Positions 45,541-58,869 of a DNA stretch of 64,000 nucleotides are shown in pieces. The notes under the pieces were generated by a model that had not been told where the DNA came from, did no database searches, and was given only the letters and a program-made list of their open reading frames with translations. Numbering within the stretch: position 1 is the first letter of the stretch; each line of letters begins with the position of its first letter. A program made the position numbers and the translations under genes. The stretch spans positions 305,227,166-305,291,165 of the forward strand of contig CM057009.1 in assembly GCA_029891345.1 (NCBI GenBank), in the 5' to 3' direction. Source of the stretch: Dryococelus australis. Its lineage: Eukaryota; Arthropoda; Insecta; Phasmatodea; Phasmatidae.

Positions 45541-47159
45541 CCTTTTGAGTGTGAAGTGAAGCTGTTTCTGTACACTTTGTTTTGAGGTTGGTTGTTTGAA
45601 TTTACCCTAACCTTTACATTATGTTTAATAAAATTTTATCTACTTATTTATGCTGCTTAGCAAGTTTTAATTTTTATGTTACATTGTACCCTTCTTACTT
45701 TAACATTTTTATCACACAATTTGAGTTCCTTTTTACAACACTTGTCACCTAGTAGTTTGTTATTCATACTCTAAATTACAGTATAGTTTCATATTTCTGA
45801 ATACTTATTTTCTGATGTTTTTGTACATATTACACTCAATAATATGTAACAATTTAAAGTAATTCTTTAATTGCTATAATTAAATACTGTGAATGTTTTT
45901 GTACGATTATTCCTGGTCTTTTGCCTTTGGCACACCCTTAATCCTTCTTATTATGTTAATGTTAACCTTGTACATTTTCATTTTTATCATTATTTATATT
46001 CTGTCCTTATTTTGATAGCAATTTATACAATGATACATTTAATAATTTTGTTATTATAACCTAACATTTGAAACACCATTAACGAAACAGTATTACATAA
46101 ATCATCAGCAAAATTACGTTTAAAAACTGATAATTCCCAACTCTGAGAAACTCATCATATCATTGACTTTGTAGTCGTATATTATGCTACTCTGCTATTT
46201 AGTACATTTTTACAATATCTATTTGTTTTGCTGCAATATATACAATATTGTTTCAAAGTAGTTATATTCTTGTTTTGCTTATTAATTGTATAATCCCTCA
46301 AAAGTTTATGTACTATACTACGTTTCTTTTAATATTTTGTACTGTTATTACCACAGGTTTATAACTTGTTTTAAATCTTGTTTACATTGAAGTTTTGTAT
46401 TGTATCAGTCACAGGTGCTCTCTCATGGCGCCCGTGTGAATGTGAGCCAGTTACATCTAAAAGGCATAGTGTGCAGTTTTGTCGCGACGTCATGAAATGT
46501 CCTTTCTGTGGTTGCATCCTTGGACCTGTGTGCTGTGCCGCGATTAATAGAATGTGTTTGGCGGAATGTTTATCTCTCTGCATTGTCGCCCTGCCTTATT
46601 ACTTGTATGCATTTTTAGCTGTAATGTATGTACTTTCCGGTTCAAGTTAATGTTGTGGTATAATTTATATGTACACTTTTGTAATTCAGAGCGTGAAGTT
46701 TGCCGGCCGGCGTAGAATTTTGCTGCTTAGCTCTGCACTGCATCCTGGCACATGGATTAATTGTAAACAGTTATTTACTGGAGAGAAGTAGGGCTTTTCC
46801 CTCTTTAATTATTTGTTATTACCTTTTATAGTGAAAGAGAAATTTGGATTGATTTAATATGTATATAGAAATGAATACAGTTATTGTTTCTTTCAATTGA
46901 TTATTACATTTCTCAATTTGAAAACAATTACTGTTTCTTAGCCTCTACTTCTCGCCACTATAACTCGGACGAGTTCAATTAATTTATTTTACCATCATAC
47001 ATTATGTACTTCCTTTGCAGATGGACCATCTTCTTATCTCTGAGGTCCTAAAACATCTTTCTCCTTCCTTCTGAAATAAAAAAAAACACTGTTAAGATCT
47101 CTAAATTATCTGATGTAAGCAATTTTTGTGTTTTGTTTAATAACTGTATCGTATTTGAA
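45541..47159. other. No gene seen
   Basis: AT-rich except 46390-46760, which is GC-richer with a Cys-rich plus-strand ORF (46378-46650) of no recognised family. It may be the 3' LTR region of gypsy copy 4. Confidence 0.35.
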
Positions 47160-48090
47160 ATTTCCGGTTTTTCCTATCTTTATTTGCACAGTGGAGGGCA
47201 GATGACTTTTGATACTAGGTAAGGCCTGTTATATTTCAATGTGAGTGCCTTATGTTGTGATTTATTACGCATCCAATTCCAATCTCCTACTTTGATGGAA
47301 TTTGGTCAGTGTAATTTTTCAGACTGTTCTTTTTGCTTGTGTTGCACTTGCATTAAGTTTAGTTTTGTCTGTTCTCTATCTTTTAATAGTGTATCACACC
47401 AGTTCTGTCCCCTTTGGGAGTATTTTTTTTTACCAAATTGTGTGATGACTGTGTGAATCCTCATGTGCACATGCTATAAGCTGTTGTCCTTAAACTTTAT
47501 TCACCACCTCTACTAGTCATTTGCATGCCGGGTTATATGCAGTGGTGTGAAGTTTTTTGATTAGTAATTTCTTTAGTAATTTCTTTAGTAGGTGCCTTAT
47601 GCTTGTTAAAGGATGTACGTCTATCTTTTAGAATTTGTTGCGGACATCCATAACTTAATATAACATCTTTGATCAAATTTGCACATCTTTCTGCATCAAT
47701 TGCTTGAACTGGTTGTGCAAAACAAATCTACTGAAAAACTCTGTCATCATTAATTTGTAACGGTTACCTCTTCGTGATTTTTGTAGCGGTCCTTTAGCTT
47801 CTAATATCCATGCCTTTAGTTAGGGAGGTAGTTCAGTGGGTTGTATCTGAACCATTGGTTTCTGATTACTCTGTTTAATTTTCTGGCAAATGGGGCAATT
47901 TTTTATGTAATTCTTCTGGTCTTTATTAATTTGGTCCCAATAATATGCCTGTTTGATTTTCTGAAGCATTGTAAAAACCCCAAAATTACTACCCCCCCCC
48001 CCCCCCCCCCCCAGTAAGGAGTCATGGTGGGCTGCTATAATTTTGTTTGTATAGTATGTTGGTACTAACGTGAGTTTCTTTTCACACACA
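47160..48090 (-). pseudogene. gypsy copy 4 integrase fossil
   Basis: The minus strand begins with an integrase zinc-binding domain (IIAAHHDSLLGG..., KQAYYWDQI, YIKNCPICQKIKQ; 48089-47820). The core follows: RRGNRYKLMM, AIDAERCANLIKDVILSYGC and PQQILKDRRTSF (about 47760-47625). Next are HTTAYNPACN-like and EVVNK segments, then KVGDWNWMRNKSQHKALTLKYN and PYLVSKVI of the C-terminal domain (about 47290-47180). The zinc domain's loop is swollen by a C21 run that encodes a Gly stretch. Several frames and stops. No RT upstream. Confidence 0.88.
47992..48012 (+). repeat. C homopolymer, 21 bp, inside integrase zinc domain
   Basis: On the coding (minus) strand it is a G run translating to seven Gly, where the family has a short GG-x-GG-like turn. 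Confidence 0.95.
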
Positions 48091-49136
48091 GGCGGGGTGT
48101 GGATTTTTAAATAAATTTCTCAGTTCGCCGCTATCCTATAGTGTCTAGCTAACTTGATATATTTTGGTTCTGCTGTACTGGGTTCCTTTAAGGGGATTGT
48201 TACTTATTGTATGTGTGCTAATATTCTCCTGAAAATTGTGAGTTTTTTGTATTGTGCTGTATACTGGGCACATAAGTAATTCTTCGTCATTTTAAAAATC
48301 CATGTTCGTGTTTGTGGACACGTAAATATTGTGTTATGTCATTTGAGTTAATTATAAATAATTTAATATTTTAACACTAGCGAACCTAATTTTATTCTGA
48401 TTGCTTTCCTCTATAATTTATATTGTTACTTGAAATACCTCAGCGACAATTTTTGCAATTGTTTGTAGGGAATTATTTTCTGAATTTATCACGGCTTTGC
48501 TAATATGTTTTTTTATCACCATTTTCTGTAAAAAAAAATGTTGATATCCTGCCAGTTGTTGCTTACATATTTCTCAATAGTTTGCTTCATTTCAGTTTCT
48601 TTCTCTGGATTTTGATATAGGCTCTCAGGTAGCGCTACATATATACTGTTACAGACCCTCATTTGTTTTAATTTTGTAATAATTTGTTTTATTAAATGTA
48701 ATATTCTGTTGGTGTGCTAGCCCTACTGTTGGTATTCTGCTCATTGCATTTGGTAATTTGTTTAGGGGACTGACAAAAAATTCCCATACATGCAGGATTT
48801 CATTAGATGATGTTTCTGACATAATCAATAAAATACAACATCTAACCTTATAAAACAACATTATGTTGAGTATAGTAAGAGCTGAACATTATCTGTAAAT
48901 AAAGTTAAGCTAATAAACACACTAAAAATGGGAATTTTAGAAAAAATTATTACTGTAAATAAAACATTAGAAATCATTCCACCTAAATTTGTTTAAATAA
49001 AGCAAATAACATCCCAAATTCAGTATATAACTTTTTGTAATCTGACACCAAGTGGAAGCTGACCTAAAACTTTCAAAACCTCTGAAAATGAAAATAATAT
49101 GACACCGAATGCTAGTCAAATTTTGAACATTCAAGG
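48091..49136. other. No gene seen
   Basis: AT-rich DNA with no recognised element ends. Confidence 0.4.
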
Positions 49137-49225
49137 TCCATTATATGAAGTCATCAAATTTCTTTAGAAATGGAAGCTGCACCATTTTTGATTTTAATAA
49201 AAATTTCTTTTAATGTTATACTCTG
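49137..49225 (+). repeat. Short fragment of the long-TIR transposon's outer terminus
   Basis: GGTCCATTATATGAAGTCAT and the following GAAATGGAAGCTGCACCATT match the outer end at 18535-18600 and, inverted, 55361-55300. Similarity ends before the CCTCAAGGTGAAAG segment. Confidence 0.7.
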
Positions 49226-52200
49226 TTTCATATAACTTCAATAAAATTTGACTGACATTGTGACCAACGTATACAGCATGTAAACAGTAAACGCCCCCAT
49301 TTGCAAAGCACTGTACCAGCTTATGGTTGTTACAGGATGTGTGTTATTATGTTGGCGCTCTTGGCGATGATTGTAAAAGAAAATAGTACTCGGGATTAAA
49401 AATTATAATGTTGAAAGTTAATGATAATTACAACATTTATGGTTAAAATTACGCTCATAGACTATTACACAATATTTATTAGTTAGAGCAAGGTCTTTAA
49501 AAATATTTCGAAATATTATGGTAGATCATGCGAACATCATGGTTATGTGAAAGGTCTCCACCAATCACCATTGAGTCTCTGTTGTCTATGGTATCCACCC
49601 ACCTGGTGAAAAGCAGTTGTTGCCCTTGTGCTCTCTTCCGTCATAATTTATCAATATGCGAGAATTCCTTGCTTGTGATGTCGGAATATTATATATGCAG
49701 TTAATTAATTTTGTATTTACATATTTCATTAAGTGTAGTTCGTCATAGGTGCCTTTTTAGAACAGTCTCCACAGTGAAATGAATTATCGACACATGTCTG
49801 CCGCTTTGTATAATGGTTTGTTGTATGCTGTGGTTTGCCATTGTCTGTGACCATTGCGAAGCGCGAGCAAAAAATTATTTTAGTTTGAAGTGTGAATTTT
49901 TTGGTTTCAAGAAATAGTTCAAGTGTTTTTTTAATTGCATAAGTCAGCAAATAAATTATTTTTATCAGTAGCCAACAAGTGATTAATCATCCAAAGTTCG
50001 GTACGTGTTTAGGAATTGCGAAATGAACAGTAAGTTTGTGTGTTTTGTGAATAATTTGCACTTTTATTTTATTGAAACTCTAACGATGTTTACGTAGAAG
50101 TTAAATTTGCTTAGCATGTTTATAATATGTATTTAGCACAGCTTTATTAACAGTGACGTATTTGGAGGTTTTCAAATATACGTGGCCCAAATAAGCATCC
50201 TTTTAGTATAGTTCATTATATAAAAATGCAGTGTATTTAATAAATTTATCTGTTGAGCATTTTTCGCATCGGTACGAACGTTGACACATTTATCGCATTT
50301 AGTTCTTTCGATGAAGTTAAAACTTTTGGGTTATAGTAAATTGAATGCTACTTCCGTACGAACAAAATTTTTCACTGCATCGTCAAAACAATGCAAGTTC
50401 CAATCGCCACTCTCTCATAAGAAGAACCACTAAAAAAATCATGTCTCACAAAAGACGTAAAACTATAGTTCCCCACCCCACCAATAAAATAAAATAGAAA
50501 AACAGAACTGTAACTAGTATATTACACTATCATAACAAAAATTAAACAGTTGGGAGTGGCAACCAACTATAGTAGCATAAGTACTGGACAGAAGTTGTCA
50601 GTATTTCAATGCTTGCCATTGGATTCATAGTTTTGTTTACAAAGATAGTTTTCTTCATCGACAGAACAGCTGAGGCGGAGGGATACATCGTGGCTGCATT
50701 TCTTTTCGATGTGACGGAAATCCAGTCACCGCATGTCTGTGAATAATTTACACCTTGCAAATAAGTAAAAATACTCTAAAAATAAATCAATGAGTTGAAC
50801 CACGTTGCCATTTCCCTCGGAAAAAAATACTTACTGTGTCTGCTTGGCAACCAGTTGAATTATGCAGTGTACGACCTGTTACGCACGAACTGTCACACAC
50901 GTAGTTTTGAGGTTTAAAACTTTTTGATGTAGTTTAAAACACTAATAAATATGAACTGTGGTGTTTTTGTCGCCCCCATGTCACTACAAAACACTTAAAA
51001 AATATCTTGAGGCACCGGAAAATAACTGAATATGTCCATGCCTAATTTTCACGTGCAGCAACATCGAGGCCTGGTGAAGGAGTGTGCACCAGATTAATGT
51101 TTCAGTGATTCATTGTACGAGCACAGCACAATCAGTGACCACCTTGATAAACAGCTTGATGATGCATGCGCCGACAAAAACGTGACTTTTTCGTTACCTT
51201 ACTTCCAGCATATTGGTCAAGAGGACGGGAGTGAAGAATGCACTATAATCTTATTGGGTGTTTTAAAAATTCATTGTGTCAGACCCCCTAAGGGGAATTG
51301 GTATTCGCTGCATCATTCACCATAAATGGTAATAATTGGTAAAATCAACAGCCATTTGCTGAGCATTGCTTGTACCCTCCAAGGAGTAATTGAATACCCC
51401 TCAATTTCTTAGAAAAACGGATTTTTTAAGGGAGGATTAAATTGATTGGTAGCACAAGTGGCTGGCACAGTGTATTTAATGCTGGCCCACGCTGCTCTAT
51501 AGGTCACATCAGCAACCTCGAGGGGGCAATCTTCTACCATGAGACAAGTATTACTTTATTTGGAATCACCAATGTAGGCTCCTAAAGCAAACAGGCCACT
51601 TTGACATTAGGCAGGGGCCATGATGGCCGTAAAATAATTAAAAATTTCCTACTATTTTGTGAAATGTTGGCCTTTTAGCCAAAATCCAATACTGTTATTT
51701 TTGTAACCAAGTTTTAGTGGCTCTGTCGTCACAAAGACGCAAAGTGGTGGAAATCACTTGGAGCCATGGGTAAACTTTTGCGACTACTTCTAAACTTTTT
51801 CAAACATCCGTAAACTATTGTAAACTTTTGTGAACATTTGTAAACACTTGCCAATAATCATTGATTATGGTCTCAACCTCTTGTATTAAGTGGAGCTATG
51901 CGAAACTCCTTGATTTTATGATTTTTAAGAGAAAAAACTTTACGAAGTTTGGGGCTTGTTCCAAAAATCCACTTTACTCATGGAGTTAAGGCTAGCATTG
52001 CTTAGCAGTTACTCCCATCCTCTTGGGATTGCGAATAAATTAAAATTTAATTATTGTTTGATGACCAGTAATGTGTTACAAAAAAGGGGTCTTTCCTAGT
52101 GTAGGAATTAAACATGATGTAATAATGTCAATGATAACTGTAGGTGCGACAGAAATATAGCAGCCAATTGTAACTATGGTAAATTGGAGTCACCTGCTCA

Positions 52201-52727
52201 ATATATTTTGTGATGGCCTTTTGCAGTTTGTATTAACTGATTAATATGGCCAGTAATATAACTTGTATAAGTATTAGCTGAATATCAGTGAAAGTATTGG
52301 TACCTGAATTTGGTTGTATTTTATTAATATTTTGGGCAACCTTGGTTTTATGTAAATGTTTTTAAATATAAATTTGTTATAATGGGAAAGGAAAATTATA
52401 ATGTTACTCTTTCAATATGAAATGTAAGATCCAAGAAAGTATTCCATGTGCAATATTTGTAAAAGAAATCTTAATGAAAAAAAATTTAAAGAAATATTTA
52501 AAATAAAAACTAACATGACGATGCTTCTTTGTTTCTTTTACAGATTGTTGCAAACATTTAACTACCCTTTACACTGTACAGAAAAATGGTTTTTGCATGG
52601 CTTTTGCCATTCTTGTGTTCTGAATGATTTTTGCTAGGGTTTATGCAAAACCTGCCTTGCTACGCCCTTGGTTTAGGATGCAGCAAGGTCAGATCGAGAA
52701 CAGTCAATATTTATTGAAGAGAGTATA
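49226..52727. other. No gene seen
   Basis: About 3.5 kb with only short ORFs (longest about 73 codons). The most protein-like, 51113-51325, matches no family I know. A cluster of GTAAAC/AAACTTTTG repeats lies at 51768-51850. Confidence 0.4.
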
Positions 52728-55361
52728 CGCTATCCTCAAGGTGAAAGAAAAACACTACTTTACATTTTTACATACAATAAGTGGATGATGGCAGCCATTT
52801 CTCATACATTCTACAAGAGAATTTCTCAGATTTCAAAGGTTTAAGCAACTAGCCATGGCGTTTTTATAATAAGTCACTTATTGTGGAGTTTTTTTTGTGT
52901 CATTTAAAAGCTTATGTAAGATACTATTACACTGTATATTTACATTATAAAATATATTTTGTATTTTCAATATGGCTGTCATCTGCTTTCAGATACTGTT
53001 TTACCCCACATTATACCCCACCCTGCTTCACCAAAGTTGCGTTTAGAGATTCAATCTTCAGTATTCTTATTTGCTACATGTAGAACTGTATGCAATATCA
53101 AAGTTATCTAGATTGAAGACTACCTTTGTAGAAAAAAATGAGTCTCCAACATAATGAAAATTTGCTGTTTTCGAAGCCAAAAAAATTATGTGGACAAAAT
53201 AAAATTTGAGTTTTTTTTATGAATGATACCCTTGATGAATAGCTATAGGACACGAGTTGTCCCATTTGGTTATTTTCACCCCTGTTGAGTATACGGACCT
53301 TTAGAAAAAACTAAAAAAAGTATATTTTTAAATTAAATTTACTGTGCATTATATAATCCCATTTCATTCTGAATGTGATTAATTAAAGTGTGTAACTACC
53401 TTTTCTTTGGTTAAAGAGTGTGTCAATATGTTTTCTTCATGCTGGTAAGTAACCTCAAAACATCAAAAACAGCTTTTCGCATAACTAATACCTAATTCCC
53501 CCCTCACCAGTTAATTCATCCTAGCTGTGATACCAGTCAGTTAAATTTTACTGCTGTGTCTACATTTTAGTCATCTTTTTGTACAGTCACAATTCAATTT
53601 TCACTCTAATTTACAGTTACTGTTTGTACACTTTTACTAGTATTTACGAATTTACAAACTCCATGTTTGTGTAGCAATGTTACTGTGTAGTATGTGCCAT
53701 TCTCTGTATGAAAATCACTCATAGCATTTCACTCAGTTTGTTGCTTATGTTGTGTGTTCTTCCATTGTAAGTTGCTACCGCAAGTGGGGAGAATGTTCTT
53801 AAAATATTCACTTGTTTCATCCATACCAATTCCTTTGTAAGTTTGAAGTGATAGCTCGGGTCTTTGGGATGAAAAAATATGACCTTGTGCTCTTATTCTC
53901 CTGCCGCAGTTTCTTTGCCTGTAGCATCGTCTATCCACCAGTCACCATCATAAATAAAACATACATTATCATTTAGGTGTGGCAAATCAGCTTGTTGTGG
54001 TTTGGTGATGGAGTACTACTAAACAATACAATGTGGTTTTTAATGGTTCTTTGTAAACTAGCCTTTGTCACAAGACATTTACTGTACCTCTGGCATGACA
54101 TGGTTCACAACTCTTATTACCATACAAATGAAAGAATTTATCATAACTCTTGTAATGGTATGTACAAATATTTACAACTTCATCCACACCTGTTTTAAGT
54201 CTAATTAAGGTTTTTATTTCTTCACTTATGTCACTTTCAATTATTAACTCTGATTAACTAGAGCAAACAACTTTATTACACTCATTCTTAACAAAACAGC
54301 CAACAGAACACTCCATTGTCACTTGAATTGAATACAAAACATGCCACCAGGACAGGCAACAAAAGACTGACGCTCCAGATAGGATGCATCTAATCATGTG
54401 CTTATCTACATTTTGTAATCTCATGAAACAGTTTCTTCATCATCAGACATTAGGACATTACAGAGTGGTTGCCATTACATGTAATAACGTGACTTATAAC
54501 ATCTCCTTGTAAATTTTGCCTTAGATTTTTATTTAGTTAAACTGTTTATAGTTTTCAAATTAACAGTACAGTAGGTAAACATTTATTAATTCTTAATTAT
54601 CCTTAGTAGCCCTTGTCACCCTAATGTCAATGACATTCAGAATGAAGTGAGATTAAAGTACAACAGATTAAATTTAAAAATCAACTTTTTTTTTCAAAGG
54701 TCCATGTACTCAACAAGAGTGAAAATAACAGAATGGACAATGTGTGCCTTAAAGCTATTCATCAAGAGTATCTGTAATAAAAAATGCAAATTTATGTTTT
54801 GTCCCCCACATAACATTTTGTCTTCGAAAACAGCAGATTATCATTTTTTTTCCCACGTTGGATACTTTTTTTTTTTCCAGGAAGGAAGTCTTCAACCCAG
54901 ATAACTTTGATGTTGCACACTGTTCTATATGTAGACACTCAGCACACAAAATATCATATCTCTAAATTCAACTTTGGTGAAGCAGGGTGGTATATAAAGT
55001 GGGTGTAAAACTGTCATCTGAATGCTGAAAGCAGATGGCCGCCATCTTGAAAATACAAAATTTATTTTATAGTTTAAACATACAGTGTAATAGTATTTTA
55101 TGTAAGCTTTTTTAAATAACACTAAAAACTCCACAATAGGTAACTCATTAAAAAAGTTAAAGCTAGTTGAGTAAACCTCTGAAATCTGTGACATTTGCTT
55201 GCAGTTAGTATAAAAAATGGATGGCATCATCTACTTGTAGGTAAATATCTAAATTAATGTTTTTCTTTCACCTTGAGGAAAGGGTAACATAGGAACAAAT
55301 TTTTATCAAAAGCATAAATGGTGCAGCATCAGCCCCTTGATGATTTCACATGGAATCACCC
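52728..55361. mobile_element. Long-TIR DNA transposon, copy B (deletion derivative)
   Basis: The left arm 52728 to about 53380 (starting CGCTATCCTCAAGGTGAAAG) is the reverse complement of 54629-55284 (…CTTTCACCTTGAGGAAAGGG). On the right the homology with copy A goes on outward to 55361 (inverted GGGTGATTCCATGTGAAATC), so the left end seems to have lost about 80 bp. The interior holds only the edges of the transposase region (minus strand YKGIGMDETSEYFKNIL near 53800) and a piece equal to A 26960-27490; the catalytic centre is deleted at about 54095-54167. Non-autonomous. Confidence 0.85.
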
Positions 55362-55664
55362 AATTGCTAAAGTGTAAAATAATGGTTGACACCATGGTGG
55401 AATATTTTGATGTCTTTCAGACATTTAGGTATGTGTACTCAGTGCAGGAGTTCCAAAAATAGATGCAGGGTTATAGGGGTTCTCCATTGCGGTAGGGACG
55501 GTTGATACTGATGCTCCTACCTAGGGAACTAACATCATATTTAGAGTTTTATAGATATTTGACCCACAAATTAGCATTGTTTTTACTGTGACTACTTGTA
55601 TGTATGTGATGCCTCCTTGATTCTCACTTTTCTTGGCTGTAATCATTGCATTAGTTGTCATGCC

Positions 55665-55890
55665 ACAGTGATGTAGTGGCCATGCCATTCACTTCCCATC
55701 ATAAGGAAATGGGTTAATTTCCAGGCAAGTTTAAACCTGGATTTTCTTACGTGCTAATGGTGATTGGGGTTTCTAAGGGTAATCTAGGTTTCCTCATCAT
55801 TGTATTCCATCTGCTTCTTCATTCTCTATATCAGCTGCACTTCTCTCTTGACTTGTCACAGCATGAGTGGCTGAAGAAATTATCCAAATT
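55665..55890 (+). mobile_element. tRNA-derived SINE, copy 1
   Basis: A-box-like TGATGTAGTGG (55669-55679) and B-box-like GGGTTAATTTCC (55711-55722) at tRNA-like spacing, then a body with GGGGTTTCTAAGGGTAATCT that is also found in the 58870-59165 copy. The right edge is approximate. Confidence 0.7.
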
Positions 55891-56929
55891 CCTATATTTC
55901 CTTAAGCTTGATTATCTCATCCATTATACTTACTATATTGCAAGTTTTTTGTCATTTTGTTCTCACAGTTATTGTCATTGTCTTTTATGCTACTGACATT
56001 GTCAGATTTCTTTCCTTTTATGCTATTTTTTATATGATTCAATTTGTATTATTTTCACTCTACATAATCATTTATGGTTTTGGTTTTTTTATTTTTTACT
56101 ACTTTTTTTTATTGTTTACTAATTTGCTAACATTACTTATTTGGCCAATCTTCCTTTTAAATATGTGCTTATAGTGCTTCCAATTAGATGGTCATTTTCA
56201 TAGTTATCTTCCTTTGCTGTATCGTTTTTGGTGTTGAGTATTGGATGTAATCTGTTGGTAACATGATCTATCATTCATTCTGTAAATTTACTTCAAAATA
56301 AATGCATGTGTTATGATTCTCCGGCATCCTGCCGTTAAATGCGTGTGTGCACACACATACAGATGTGTGTTATCTCCCCCTTCCCCTCTTCCAACCTATT
56401 ATTTATTTCCATGCTCCCTTTGCCTCTTTTCCCACCAAGCACTTTGCAGTACATGTTACCTATAATATAAAATTGCTACAAATTGCCAACTAATAACATA
56501 GTGGGAGAAGGTGATGCATACAAGGCTTTGTCATTCTGTATGAATGTTTTGCAGACCAAGATTCAACACACACATTACCAGAAATTTTGCAGTTAATAGG
56601 TCCTCATAGGAAAGTGTTTTTCCATTTGTTCTCTCAAGGACTTAATGACGTGGGTGCCGAATATTGAAACTGCTGTGTCAAATATTTCCATTGATTCATT
56701 ATTGGTTTGGTGGAAAGCATTCAAAACAATTTATGTGAAGAGTTTTTTTCTCACTCTGTTAACTTATTACAGTGGAAACTCAATCCATTGAGCACAGATA
56801 TATCGAAAGTTAGTGTCCACAGAAAATTTTCTGTTGTCTCGACAAAATTCCTATGTAATGACGCGTGACACTCTCTGAAACAGTCGGAAGCTACGTGATG
56901 GCTAGAATTAGCTTTTAGTGTGCAAACTC
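55891..56929. other. No gene seen
   Basis: T-rich. The hydrophobic ORF at 55908-56174 is a compositional artefact. A Tigger-like CAGTGGAAACTCAATCC lies at about 56772 without a partner. Confidence 0.4.
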
Positions 56930-58720
56930 GTCACACATAGTGTTAATACTGGCTGGTTCAAACTCACTTTCTAGCATGGGTCCGACCACTGTAGAGGGTA
57001 AGTCGAGTGTCCTGGTGGCTGGGTATGAAATTGAGTCCTGGCTTGGCTATGTGATGGGCGTTGTGACTAGAGGTCATCTGTTTACCTACGCTGGTGCTCG
57101 CATCAGGTCGGCTGCAGAGTTCGTCGAGTTGGCTGGTAGTGGCTACTGGAAGTGGTGGCGGAGCTGACTGATCCCCAGATGCTGCTGCCATTGTAATTGC
57201 AGAACAACATCTGGACCGGGCTGGTGCTACGGTTCCTGCGGAACCAGGGGCAGACTATGCCCAGTGGAACCTCCTCCCCACAGCGAATGGCAGCAACTGA
57301 AGGATGTGGTGTCCTTGGCATCTTCTTAGGGGCTGAAAAGAGAGAAGGGGAGGGAACTGGGAGGTGAGGACTCTCCAGCTGTCGGGCAGCGTGAGCTCGG
57401 TCCCAGGGGTTATCGTGGCAGAGTGCCTTATTGTATGGTGTGCAGTCACAGGTAGCTTTGTAAGTGGCAGTGCCCTTTCTATCCTGCAGATCCTTATCAC
57501 CTCTTTTGGTGTCAGGCATGGAGGGGTGCTATGACCTGCCTCACAAGAGGGGAGCAGGTGACAATTGGTCCCCAGCTAAGTGTGTTCTGTCGCAGCTGCG
57601 GCCGCCTGATGCAGAGCTGTACCTTTACCCCAACCAGTAACACAAGCGGTGTGGTGGTTGGAAGGCCGGTTCTCTCAGAGTCGTCCGACAATAACTGTGG
57701 GTGTAAGCCCAAAGGTGGTCAAGCATCCAGAACCAGTCAAACACCCCCTCTGGCAACTCAAATGGTGTGGTGGATGGAGTGAAAACTGGCCTGGCTGTCT
57801 AGCCTGCCATTCAGTACACCGGGCTTCACCGAATGGGTGGCCGTCGAGCGTATGCGTGGTTTTGATGTGAGTCCCTGAGGGGGAGCCCTTGGTTTTACAT
57901 TAGATGGTAAAATCAGGTGGGTTGAAATCCGGTCTCCTGCTCCACTCTAGCGGGCATGGTGTTTACGTGAGATCTACAGTCGCCTAAGGAAATGAAAGTC
58001 AAAGTAGGTGAGAACTCTTGTTTTATTCCGGGGAGGAATAAACACAGTGATTTGTACTACCTCGTAACTACCTTGAGCTGACCGGAATTATAAACTATGA
58101 AGATTCTAGATGAAGGCGACCTGGTTCGAAAACTGGGTATGGCAGATTCAACGAGGTAGCTGTTAACTTTCTCTATCAATTCTGTGCTGTGTCCTGAAGG
58201 GACCTAGATGGCCCACTTCCTGAAGGGTTGTGGGGTGGTCGTTACCAGGGGTAGTCGGCAAGGGGGTTCACGACTTCTCCAATGTCTGCAAGGCCTCAAA
58301 GGTGCTCTGGAAGATTTGGTAGATGCTGGTGGTGGTGCTGAATAGCTTCTGGGCTGTCTAGGTGACAAGGAGTGGTCATAGATATCCAGGATACGAGGCG
58401 GTGGAGTGAACTGCCATGACTGTGTGGCTCTTACAAGAGCCAACAAACAACTGGTGTTTCTGAGCCTTGCACATTTATAAGTACCTGCCTGGCTCGCCCT
58501 TGCCTGGGTAGCATGGTCAGTCACTTGTTCTTGGGCGGAGCCAAGAGCTGTCTCCTGCGGCGTCTGCTGCTGGCTGGAGTGCGGGTGATGCTATCCCTTG
58601 GTGCGCTCTTGAACTACTTGACCACTTCAGGGGTAGTAGCGGCAACTCGGCCACATTCTCACCCATCTTCTCGTTTTTGGAGGCGTGGCCTAGCTTAGCT
58701 TAGCAGTGAATTTTTTTTGC
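56930..58720. other. GC-rich block of unknown origin, 1.8 kb
   Basis: The largest GC-rich island of the window. Minus-strand ORFs at 57519-57103 (138 codons) and 58524-58204 (106 codons) overlap ORFs on the other strand and match nothing I know. The minus strand has a TATA-like ACTTATAAATG near 58478. TTTATTCC/GGAATAAA forms a hairpin at 58021-58041. It might be an LTR and 5' part of a minus-strand retroelement, or a genic CpG-type region. Confidence 0.35.
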
Positions 58721-58869
58721 TGTGGTGGCAATATTGCATCAGCACCAAGTAAACACCAAATAAAGCAAAGTAAAAAGTTATAGAATTTACAGTGATGAAA
58801 CTTCTACTACAGTCGATTCCTGGTTTCCTTACACTTTTTAAAATTAAACCTTTAAGAAATCATTCATGT

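Noticed and set aside
51113..51325. Possible host exon (ORF 70 codons)
   Set aside because: No splice acceptor or donor that fits and no family recognised.
52726..55286. TA target duplication of copy B at the CGCTATCC borders
   Set aside because: Homology with copy A continues outward to 55361, so 52728/55284 are not the true element ends and the TA match is accidental.
55908..56174. 88-codon very hydrophobic ORF that looks like a membrane protein
   Set aside because: T-rich DNA gives Phe/Leu/Ile codons by chance; no conserved motif, promoter or splice context.
57103..57519. 138-codon minus-strand ORF as a real gene
   Set aside because: Overlaps other ORFs in a GC-rich block, shows no domain, and the start context is arbitrary.
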